A DNA stretch of 36,582 nt from Pseudomonadota bacterium (GTDB lineage Bacteria; Pseudomonadota; Gammaproteobacteria; Steroidobacterales; Steroidobacteraceae), in assembly GCA_023428645.1 (NCBI GenBank), contig JAEYXD010000153.1, positions 1 to 36,582 of the forward strand. The letters run 5' to 3'. This document shows positions 8,903 to 16,901 of this stretch, one piece after another. The number at the start of each line of letters is the position of its first letter. Within the stretch, counting starts at the first letter, position 1. The notes under the pieces are model-generated. The model had not been told where the DNA came from. It searched no databases and was given only the letters and a program-made list of their open reading frames with translations. The translations under genes and the position numbers were made by a program.

Positions 8903-9328
8903 TCATTCGACGATCAGATTCACGTCGATATTGCCGCGCGTGGCATTCGAGTATGGGCACACGATGTGCGCCTTCTCGACCAACGCCTGCACTGTCTCGC
9001 GAGGCAATCCGGGCACTGCGATTCGCAGCTCGACCTGAATGCCGAATCCCGTGGAAATCTGGCCGATGCCGACGCGGCCCGTAATGTTGGTCTCCGCGGG
9101 AAGTGCGACTTTTTCCTTGCCGGAGACGTACTTCAGTGCCCCGAGAAAGCACGCTGAATAGCCGGCTGCAAACAGTTGCTCGGGGTTGGTGCCCGGCCCG
9201 CCTGCGCCCCCAAGCTCGCGCGGCGTAGACAACTGAACATTCAACACGCCGTCTGAGGACGTGGCGCGCCCATCGCGTCCACCGGTTGCAGTGGCCTGAG
9301 CGGTATAGAGAACTTTATCGATCGACAT
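8903..9328 (-). CDS. ohr: Organic hydroperoxide resistance protein (Ohr)
   Basis: This is a 141-residue OsmC/Ohr family thiol peroxidase that reduces organic and fatty acid hydroperoxides in the cytoplasm. The redox cysteines C60 (GYSACF) and C124 (CPYSNATRGN) are present, with the conserved R18 (TGGRDG) and E50 (NPEQLFAAGYSA) that pair in Ohr active sites. Length and motifs fit Ohr rather than OsmC. The ATG at 9328 is preceded by AAGGAG at good spacing; the frame extends to 9427 without support. No OhrR repressor gene is adjacent. It stands alone between aceA and the duplication scar. Confidence 0.95.
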   Translation of the reverse strand: MSIDKVLYTAQATATGGRDGRATSSDGVLNVQLSTPRELGGAGGPGTNPEQLFAAGYSACFLGALKYVSGKEKVALPAETNITGRVGIGQISTGFGIQVELRIAVPGLPRETVQALVEKAHIVCPYSNATRGNIDVNLIVE

Positions 9329-9581
9329 GACAGGGACTCCTTCGGTTCGCTGATTTCGTTTTGCCTTAGGGCGAGAAGGACTATAGAGGCGCGAACTCAC
9401 CGCAACGTTACATAGAATCCGGATCACTTGATCAGGAGTCCGAAGTGGCCGATCGCCTCGCAGCCTGCTGAACCATTTCTCCGTACGCGCCGAGGTGTTT
9501 CATGCCGGCGCATTGTGCGGCCTGAACGAGTCACCGCGGACGGTGAACTCGGCCAGCTGCTGCGGCTTCGGTATCGCGCAC
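9329..9581. other. Non-coding gap between ohr and the aceA terminator
   Basis: This 253-nt stretch has no convincing gene. The minus strand carries the ohr ribosome site (AAGGAG) and a TATAGT -10-like box near 9380, without a well-spaced -35. Short open frames on both strands have no start signal or recognisable motif. It may be what remains of sequence lost after the duplication next door. Confidence 0.4.
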
Positions 9582-9618
9582 CAAACGAAAACGGCCCGGC
9601 GATCTCTCGCCGAGCCGT
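9582..9618 (-). terminator. Intrinsic terminator of aceA
   Basis: On the minus strand a 12-bp stem (ACGGCTCGGCGA / TCGCCGGGCCGT, one G-T pair) with loop GAGA is followed by TTTCGTTT. It lies 38 nt after the aceA stop codon. Confidence 0.88.
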
Positions 9619-9656
9619 GTTTCCGTCTCTGGCTCGCCAGAGCGAACCGCTCGTCT

Positions 9657-10946
<1,290 letters not shown>

Positions 10947-11091
10947 TGCGGGGTCCTCGTATTGAGCGATGAAATGTGATGACGAATCGGTGCGGCAGAA
11001 GCGATGGCGCGGACCGGAGTTCCCGATGCGCGGAATCGAGTTCCGGCTCGCGAGGGCGACACCATAGCCCTACGGTGAGCGGACGTAAAAT

Positions 11092-11128
11092 ATATGGTGA
11101 TGCACCTATCCATATTTGCTACATATGG
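11092..11128. promoter_or_regulatory. ATATGG half-site array, probable LysR operator
   Basis: Three half-sites stand in alternating orientation: ATATGG (11092-11097), CCATAT (11110-11115) and ATATGG (11123-11128). The first pair forms a dyad with a 12-nt spacer, the second a dyad with a 7-nt spacer. The array ends 3 nt before the LysR ATG and lies in the region shared with aceA, where LysR-type proteins usually bind to control themselves and the divergent gene. That aceA is a target is inference. Confidence 0.6.
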
Positions 11129-11131
11129 CAG

Positions 11132-12046
11132 ATGGAATTACGCCACCTTCGCTATTTCGTCGCGGTCGCAGAGCAGGGCCATATCACCCGGGCGGCTGAG
11201 ATCCTGGGCATCCAGCAGCCCCCTTTAAGTCAGCAAATCAAGGCTTTGGAAGATGAACTTGGTGTACAACTTTTACGCCGCAAGCCGCGCGGTGTGGAGC
11301 TGACCGACGCCGGTGCCGCATTCCTGGAGCGCGCTCGGGCAATCCTCGACGAGGTCGATCGTGCGTTCGCGAGCACGCGACGCACCGCACGCGGCGAGGA
11401 AGGCCGGGTCGTCGTCGGCTTCACCAGTTCGGCCCCCTTTCATCCCTTCGTTCCCCGCGTCATTCGCATGTTTCGCGAGGCGTCGCCGCACGTCTCGCTG
11501 ACCCTCGAGGAAAGCGGCAGCAGCGAGCTCGTGCATGGGCTGCATACCGAAGTCATCGATGCGGCGTTCATCCGCTCGCCGGTCGCCGATGTCGTCGGCT
11601 TGCTCGTGCAGCCCTTGTTGAGCGAAAAAATGCTCGTTGCATTGCCGACCGGTCATGCGCTCGCGAATCAGGGTGAGCCGATGGCGCTCACCGAGCTCGC
11701 GACCCACACGTTCATTCTCTACAAACGACCCGGTGCGCCCGGCTTGTACGACTCGATCATTACCGCCTGCCGCGGGGCCGGATTCAGCCCGCGGGTGGGA
11801 CAAGAAGCGCCGCGCATCGTGTCGACGTTGAATCTCGTCGCCGCGGGCCTCGGCGTGTCCATCGTTCCCGAGTCGCTGCGACGGCTGCAAATGGATGGCG
11901 TCGTCTATCGCGAGCTCGCCGATGACGCGCGGCTCACCGCTCCGCTGATCCTGGCGTGCCGTCGCGGCGAGAACTCCGCGGCCGTGCAGCGCTTCATCGA
12001 CGTCGTCCAGCGCAGCGCCGAGCACATCGGCGAGCGCAAGCCATGA
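11132..12046 (+). CDS. LysR family transcriptional regulator
   Basis: This 304-residue protein has an N-terminal winged helix-turn-helix (MELRHLRYFVAVAEQGHITR, then AAEILGIQQPPLSQQIKALE, residues 1-60) and a periplasmic-binding-like effector domain from about 90. The effector domain resembles BenM/CatM/HcaR members (VVGFTSSAPFHPFVPRVIRM). The ATG at 11132 is chosen because the family begins at MELRHLRYF; the open frame extends to 10976 through unrelated codons. It is divergent from aceA and overlaps rluE by 4 nt. The inducer is unknown; an aromatic acid or a central metabolite are both possible. Confidence 0.93.
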   Translation: MELRHLRYFVAVAEQGHITRAAEILGIQQPPLSQQIKALEDELGVQLLRRKPRGVELTDAGAAFLERARAILDEVDRAFASTRRTARGEEGRVVVGFTSSAPFHPFVPRVIRMFREASPHVSLTLEESGSSELVHGLHTEVIDAAFIRSPVADVVGLLVQPLLSEKMLVALPTGHALANQGEPMALTELATHTFILYKRPGAPGLYDSIITACRGAGFSPRVGQEAPRIVSTLNLVAAGLGVSIVPESLRRLQMDGVVYRELADDARLTAPLILACRRGENSAAVQRFIDVVQRSAEHIGERKP

Positions 12047-12618
12047 CACGCTCGCTGCTGCTGCTCAACAAGCCCTTTCAGGTGCTGACGCAATTCACGA
12101 GCACGGATGGCAAGCAGACGCTCGCCGACTACGTGAGCGCGCCCGGCATGTACCCGGCGGGCCGCTTGGACTACGACAGCGAAGGGCTCGTGCTGCTGAC
12201 GAACTGGCCGGCGCTGCAGACGCGCATCGCCGATCCGAAATGGAAGGCGCCCAAGACGTATCTCGTGCAGGTGGAGGGCGAACCCAGGCAGGCCGCGATC
12301 GAGCGTCTGCGTGCGGGGGTGACGCTCAATGACGGTCGCACCTTGCCCGCCGCGGCGAGCCTGGTCGACGAACCGAGCTGGCTCTGGCCGCGCACGCCGC
12401 CGATCCGCTTTCGCAAGTCGATTCCGACGAGTTGGCTCGAGCTCACGATTCGCGAAGGCCGCAATCGACAGGTACGCCGCATGAGCGCCGCGATCGGCCA
12501 TCCCACCCTGCGATTGATTCGCTGGTCCGTCGGCCCATGGACGCTCGCGGGCTTGCAGCCGGGCGAATGCCGCGCAGTGGGCGAGGCGGAGCTGGTCCGC
12601 TTCGTCACCCGGCGCTGA
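12043..12618 (+). CDS. rluE: 23S rRNA pseudouridine synthase, RluE type
   Basis: This 191-residue enzyme of the RsuA/RluB/E/F family converts a uridine of 23S rRNA to pseudouridine (U2457 in E. coli). The catalytic motif GRLDYDSEGLVLLT has Asp43 as the nucleophile. KTYLVQVEG and the C-terminal motif EGRNRQVRRMSAAIGHPTLR are also typical. There is no N-terminal S4 domain, which fits RluE rather than RluB or RluF. Its ATG overlaps the LysR stop (ATGA), so the two are probably translated together. It converges on the DAHP synthase gene with one base between the stop codons. Confidence 0.93.
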   Translation: MTRSLLLLNKPFQVLTQFTSTDGKQTLADYVSAPGMYPAGRLDYDSEGLVLLTNWPALQTRIADPKWKAPKTYLVQVEGEPRQAAIERLRAGVTLNDGRTLPAAASLVDEPSWLWPRTPPIRFRKSIPTSWLELTIREGRNRQVRRMSAAIGHPTLRLIRWSVGPWTLAGLQPGECRAVGEAELVRFVTRR

Positions 12619-12619
12619 G

Positions 12620-13984
12620 CTACTTCCTGCGGGCCTTGGAGTGCAGCTCGGCGATGCGCATCGCGAGCTCGAGCGCCTGCTCCGCATTCAAGCGCGGGTC
12701 CACCTGCGAGCGATAGGCGCGCGCGAGATCCGCGTCCGTCAAACCGCGGGCGCCGCCAGTGCATTCGGTTACGTCATCGCCGGTCAGCTCGAAATGCACA
12801 CCGCCGAGCCATGAGCCCAGCTCGCGATGAATGCGAAACGCTGACTCGACCTCCGCGACGATATTGTCGAACCGGCGCGTCTTGAGACCGGAGCTTGCGG
12901 TTTCGGTATTGCCATGCATCGGATCGCAAATCCACAGCACCGGGCTGCCCGTTGCGCGCACGGCCTGGATGAGCGGCGGCAGATGCTTGTCGATGTCTTT
13001 CGCGCCCATGCGATGAATGAGCACGATGCGGCCCTGCTCGTTGTTCGGGTTCAGGGTCGCGAGCAGGCCCTGAATCCATTCCGCGCTCATCGACGGCCCG
13101 ACCTTGATGCCCATCGGATTCGCGATGCCACGGAACAGCTCGACGTGGGCGCCATCGAGCGCCGCGGTTCGCATGCCGATCCATGGCATGTGCGTCGACA
13201 GGTTGTACCAGCGCTGCTGGCGTTCGATGAAGCGCGTCTGCGCCTGCTCGTAGTGCAGGTGCAACCCCTCATGGCTCGCATAGAACGCGATCCGATTGGC
13301 CTCGTGCATCGCACCGCCGCTCGTCGCCTCGAAGAAGTCCAGGGCGTCGGAGATCGAGTGCGCGATTTTCTCGTAGGCATCCTTCAGCGGCGAATGGCGC
13401 ACGAAGTCGAGATCCCAATACTCCGGGTGATGCAGATCGGCGAAGCCGCCGTCGATGAGTGCACGGACGAAATTCAACGTGAGCGCCGCGCGCTCGTAGC
13501 CGCGCAGCAGGAGCTGCGGGTCTGGATCGCGATCGGCCGCGGTGAACCCCGGTCGATTCACGATGTCGCCGCGATAGCTTTGCAGGGTCATGCCGTCGCG
13601 GGTCTCGGTGTCGGCCGAGCGTGGCTTCGCATACTGGCCGGCCATGCGTCCGATACGCACGACCGGCTTCTTGAGACCATGGACCAGCACGAGGCTCATC
13701 TGCAGCAAGATCTTGAGCTTCTTCGCGATGTTGTCGGACTGACAATCCTCGAAGCTTTCCGCGCAGTCACCGCCCTGGAGCACGAAACGCTCGCCCCGCT
13801 GCGCCGCCGCGATCTGCTCTTTCAGTGCTTCGATTTCCCACGAGACGACGAGCGGTGGCAGGCGCGCGAGCGCCGCGACAGCTGCATCCAATGCGAGCTT
13901 GTCCGAATAAGTCGGCTGCTGTTGGGCCGGTTTGCTCTGCCAGCTCGCCGGATGCCATTCGATCAGGGTTGGATGACGCGTCAT
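12620..13984 (-). CDS. 3-deoxy-7-phosphoheptulonate synthase, class II
   Basis: This 454-residue plant/mycobacterial-type DAHP synthase condenses phosphoenolpyruvate and erythrose 4-phosphate, the first step of the shikimate pathway. Class II motifs are present: LQGGDCAESF with metal-binding C74, RIGRMAGQYAKPRS, THMPWIGMRTAALDGAH, NPMGIKVGPSM, DPMHGNTETA and HFELTGDDVTEC. It is unrelated in sequence to class I AroF/G/H. Allosteric sensitivity cannot be read. The ATG at 13984 lacks a clear Shine-Dalgarno sequence. A weak promoter (TGCAAT, 17 nt, TACGAT) ends only about 9 nt before the ATG, so the leader may be very short. Confidence 0.96.
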   Translation of the reverse strand: MTRHPTLIEWHPASWQSKPAQQQPTYSDKLALDAAVAALARLPPLVVSWEIEALKEQIAAAQRGERFVLQGGDCAESFEDCQSDNIAKKLKILLQMSLVLVHGLKKPVVRIGRMAGQYAKPRSADTETRDGMTLQSYRGDIVNRPGFTAADRDPDPQLLLRGYERAALTLNFVRALIDGGFADLHHPEYWDLDFVRHSPLKDAYEKIAHSISDALDFFEATSGGAMHEANRIAFYASHEGLHLHYEQAQTRFIERQQRWYNLSTHMPWIGMRTAALDGAHVELFRGIANPMGIKVGPSMSAEWIQGLLATLNPNNEQGRIVLIHRMGAKDIDKHLPPLIQAVRATGSPVLWICDPMHGNTETASSGLKTRRFDNIVAEVESAFRIHRELGSWLGGVHFELTGDDVTECTGGARGLTDADLARAYRSQVDPRLNAEQALELAMRIAELHSKARRK

Positions 13985-14040
13985 AGCCGCCGGATCGTAT
14001 CACCCGCATTACGTGCATTGCATACAGAAGGGCCGGTCGA

Positions 14041-14069
14041 TTTACACATTCGCGATAGAAGTCTTAAAT
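14041..14069 (+). promoter_or_regulatory. Sigma-70-type promoter of the lysine catabolic operon
   Basis: TTTACA (14041-14046), a 17-nt spacer and TTAAAT (14064-14069) make a good vegetative promoter. Transcription from about 14076 gives a leader of about 19 nt carrying GGAG before the ATG at 14095. This argues against the upstream in-frame ATG at 14068, which overlaps the -10 box. Confidence 0.65.
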
Positions 14070-14094
14070 GCCGATCTCCTTTGGAGCCAATCGC

Positions 14095-15264
14095 ATGCAT
14101 AGAGTGCTCATTCTCGGCGCCGGCAAGATCGGCGCTCTGATCTCTGGACTGCTGGCCGAGTCCGGTTCCTACGAAGTCCACCTGGGCGATGTCAGCCCGA
14201 CGGCGGCGGCGACGGTCGTCAACGCCCACGGACTTCAACACCTGCGCGCGCACACGCTCGACGCGACCGATGGCGCGGCGCTGGCAGCGCATTTGAAGAA
14301 TTTTCCGGTGGACGCCGTCATCTCGAGCCTACCGTTTTACTGCAACGTGGGCGTCGCGGAAGCAGCACGGCGCGCCGGCATCCACTACTTCGATTTGACC
14401 GAGGACGTCGAAGTGACGCGCGCGGTGCGCCGAATCTCGGCGGGCGCAGCACAAGCGTTCGTCCCTCAATGCGGCCTCGCGCCCGGCTTCATTTCCATCG
14501 CCGCGAACGAGCTCATCGGTCATTTCGATGAGCTGCGCACGGTCAAGTTGCGCGTCGGCGCCCTGCCCCAGCATCCGAACAACGTCTTGAAGTACTCGCT
14601 CACCTGGTCGACCGAAGGCTTGATCAACGAGTACGGCAATCCGTGCGAAGCGATCGTCGACGGCCGGCGCATCGAAGCCGCACCGCTCGAAGGACTCGAA
14701 GAAATCGAAATCGACGGCACGCTGTACGAGGCGTTCAACACCTCCGGCGGTCTCGGGTCGCTCGCCGAAACCTACGGCGCGCGCGTCAGCAACATGGACT
14801 ACAAGACGATGCGCTATCCGGGCCATTGCGAGCAGATGCGCCTCTTGATGAACGATCTGAAGCTCAATCACGATCGCGGCACGCTGAAACGCATCCTCGA
14901 AAACGCCGTGCCGCAGACGCTGCAGGACGTCGTCGTGATCTACGTCGCGGTCACCGGCACGCAGGATGGGGAGCTGCGCGAGGAAAACTACGTCAACAAG
15001 GTGTATCCGCAGGTGATCGCGGGCCGCTTGTGGTCGGCAATTCAAGTGACGACGGCATCGGGCATTTGCGCGGTCGTCGATCTCGTCATGCAAGGCGCCG
15101 GACGCTACCGCAGCTTCGTGCGCCAGGAAGATTTTTCACTCACCGACGTTCTCGAGAATCGCTTCGGCAAGCACTACGCCGCGGGCGGCGGCAAGGAAAT
15201 CTCCGCGAACGTCGTCGTCAGCGGCCGCGCCGGTCATCAGCGCGCGGCGCGGAGAACATCATGA
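14095..15264 (+). CDS. Saccharopine dehydrogenase/lysine 6-dehydrogenase-like oxidoreductase
   Basis: This 389-residue NAD(P)-dependent enzyme has a Rossmann motif GAGKIG at 8-13 and the saccharopine dehydrogenase-type C-terminal domain. Proteins of this length that lack the lysine-ketoglutarate reductase half include lysine 6-dehydrogenase (about 385 residues in Geobacillus), which oxidises lysine to alpha-aminoadipate semialdehyde, and free-standing saccharopine dehydrogenases giving the same product. The next gene, overlapping by 4 nt, is an ALDH7-type dehydrogenase that would use that semialdehyde, so a role in lysine catabolism is well supported. The exact substrate (lysine or saccharopine) is open. 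The start at 14095 is set by GGAG 9 nt upstream and the promoter position. Confidence 0.85.
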   Translation: MHRVLILGAGKIGALISGLLAESGSYEVHLGDVSPTAAATVVNAHGLQHLRAHTLDATDGAALAAHLKNFPVDAVISSLPFYCNVGVAEAARRAGIHYFDLTEDVEVTRAVRRISAGAAQAFVPQCGLAPGFISIAANELIGHFDELRTVKLRVGALPQHPNNVLKYSLTWSTEGLINEYGNPCEAIVDGRRIEAAPLEGLEEIEIDGTLYEAFNTSGGLGSLAETYGARVSNMDYKTMRYPGHCEQMRLLMNDLKLNHDRGTLKRILENAVPQTLQDVVVIYVAVTGTQDGELREENYVNKVYPQVIAGRLWSAIQVTTASGICAVVDLVMQGAGRYRSFVRQEDFSLTDVLENRFGKHYAAGGGKEISANVVVSGRAGHQRAARRTS

Positions 15265-16796
15265 GCAGGCCAGCGACATCGCTCGAGCTCGGCGAGATTG
15301 GCGAGCTCTATTCCGGTGCTTGGTGCGCGGACGGCGGTTGGTCGAACGACGCGAATGCGCCGATCATCGACTCGATAAATCCCGCGACCGGCGAGCTGAT
15401 CGGCCGCGTGCGTACCGGCACGGCCGCCGATTACGAGCGCATCGTCACGACGGCGCGCGAGGCGTTCCTGAAATGGCGCGCGGTGCCCGCGCCGAAGCGC
15501 GGTGAAATCGTGCGCCTGATCGGCCAGGAGCTGCGCACGCACAAGGACGCGCTCGGCACGCTCGTGACGCTCGAGACCGGCAAGATCAAGCCGGAAGGCG
15601 ACGGCGAAGTGCAGGAGATGATCGACATCGCCGATTTCGCGGTCGGTCAGTCGCGCATGCTGTACGGCAAGACGATGCATTCGGAACGTCCGCAGCATCG
15701 CATGTACGAGCAATGGCACCCGCTCGGGGTCGTCGGCATCATCAGCGCCTTCAATTTTCCGGTCGCCGTGTGGTCCTGGAACGCACTGCTCGCGGCCGTG
15801 TGCGGCGACGTGTGCATCTGGAAACCGTCACCGAAAACCCCGCTATGCGCGATCGCCGTGCAGCGGCTGGTCAATCGCGTCCTCGAGGCGCACGGCCATC
15901 CCGGCGTCTTTCAATTGTTCATCACCGGCGACAACGCGCTGGCGGAACGCCTCGTCGACGATCGCCGCATCGACCTGGTGTCGTTCACTGGTTCGACGGC
16001 GGTCGGACGCAAGGTCGCGCAGCGCGTCGCCGCGCGACTCGGCAAGAGCTTGCTCGAGCTCGGCGGCAACAACGCAATCATCGTCGACGAGCATGCCGAT
16101 CTCGATCTTGCCGTACCGGCGATCGTGTTCGGCGCGGTCGGCACGGCCGGGCAGCGGTGTACGTCGACGCGTCGTGTGTTCGTCCATCGGTCGCGCGCCC
16201 GCGAGCTCGAAACGCGTTTGACGCGCGCGTACTCGCAAGTGCGCATCGGCAACCCGATGGACGCGACGACTTTGATGGGGCCGCTCATCGACGCGTGGGC
16301 GGTCGAGCGCTACAGCACGGCGATTCAAGCCGCGAAGCGCGCGGGCGGCACGGTGTTGTGCGGCGACCAGGTGCTCGATGCACCCGGCCACTTCGTCGCG
16401 CCGACAATCGTACGCGCGAAGCACGACTGGGACATCGTGCGCACCGAGACCTTCGCGCCGATCCTGTACGTGATCGAGTACGACACGCTCGATGACGCCA
16501 TCGCGATGCAGAATGCGGTCGATCACGGCCTGTCGTCCGCGATCTTCACGACGAATGTGCAGCACGCGGAGCGCTTCCTGTCGGCGCTCGGCAGCGACTG
16601 TGGCATCGCGAACGTGAATATCGGCACGTCGGGCGCGGAGATCGGCGGTGCGTTCGGCGGCGAGAAAGACACGGGCGGCGGACGCGAGTCGGGCTCGGAT
16701 TCGTGGCAGGCGTACATGCGCCGGCAGACGAACACGATCAATTGGAGTCGCGAGCTGCCGCTGGCGCAGGGCATCGATTTCAAAGTCGCGCCGTAG
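15261..16796 (+). CDS. Aldehyde dehydrogenase, ALDH7/alpha-aminoadipate semialdehyde type
   Basis: This 511-residue NAD(P)-dependent aldehyde dehydrogenase has catalytic C300 (AGQRCTS), general base E266 (LLELGGNN), oxyanion N165 (SAFNFPVAVW) and cofactor motif FTGSTAVG at 242-249. ELGGNN and GIANVNIGTSGAEIGGAFGG near the C-terminus are typical of ALDH7 (antiquitin), which oxidises alpha-aminoadipate semialdehyde to alpha-aminoadipate. The ATG overlaps the upstream stop as ATGA, so the pair is coupled. The open frame runs upstream to 14643 inside the neighbour, but the family start and the overlap favour 15261. The gene ends before two hairpins shared with convergent hrpA. Confidence 0.93.
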   Translation: MSRPATSLELGEIGELYSGAWCADGGWSNDANAPIIDSINPATGELIGRVRTGTAADYERIVTTAREAFLKWRAVPAPKRGEIVRLIGQELRTHKDALGTLVTLETGKIKPEGDGEVQEMIDIADFAVGQSRMLYGKTMHSERPQHRMYEQWHPLGVVGIISAFNFPVAVWSWNALLAAVCGDVCIWKPSPKTPLCAIAVQRLVNRVLEAHGHPGVFQLFITGDNALAERLVDDRRIDLVSFTGSTAVGRKVAQRVAARLGKSLLELGGNNAIIVDEHADLDLAVPAIVFGAVGTAGQRCTSTRRVFVHRSRARELETRLTRAYSQVRIGNPMDATTLMGPLIDAWAVERYSTAIQAAKRAGGTVLCGDQVLDAPGHFVAPTIVRAKHDWDIVRTETFAPILYVIEYDTLDDAIAMQNAVDHGLSSAIFTTNVQHAERFLSALGSDCGIANVNIGTSGAEIGGAFGGEKDTGGGRESGSDSWQAYMRRQTNTINWSRELPLAQGIDFKVAP

Positions 16797-16806
16797 TCAC
16801 CCAGGC

Positions 16807-16826
16807 TTCCCCCTGCTTGCGGGGAA
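16807..16826. terminator. Hairpin between the aldehyde dehydrogenase and hrpA
   Basis: TTCCCC pairs with GGGGAA around an 8-nt loop, 10 nt after the aldehyde dehydrogenase stop. The sequence resembles dispersed C-rich/G-rich intergenic hairpins of GC-rich proteobacteria. It has no T-tract. Confidence 0.4.
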
Positions 16827-16836
16827 AGGTCAGGAC

Positions 16837-16876
16837 GGGGCGCGCGCTCGCCAATGAGTCGCGCGACGCGCGCCCC
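16837..16876. terminator. Perfect 10-bp inverted repeat in the convergent gap
   Basis: GGGGCGCGCG (16837-16846) and CGCGCGCCCC (16867-16876) are perfect arms around 20 nt. With the smaller hairpin at 16807-16826 it fills the 105-nt gap between two converging genes, so a bidirectional transcription stop is the simplest role. There is no T-tract. Confidence 0.45.
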
Positions 16877-16901
16877 CGACCGTGCCCTGCAAGCGAGTGA
16901 G

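Noticed and set aside
8445..9152. A 235-codon minus-strand frame ending in aceA-like residues
   Set aside because: It is an artefact of the duplication junction: its BNR part is out of frame with the lipoprotein and its first part overlaps ohr in the wrong frame.
10976..11131. Upstream extension of the LysR frame
   Set aside because: The 52 extra residues lie over the operator array and are unlike any LysR N-terminus.
14643..15260. Upstream extension of the aldehyde dehydrogenase frame
   Set aside because: It overlaps the dehydrogenase gene before it; the family start and the ATGA overlap support 15261.
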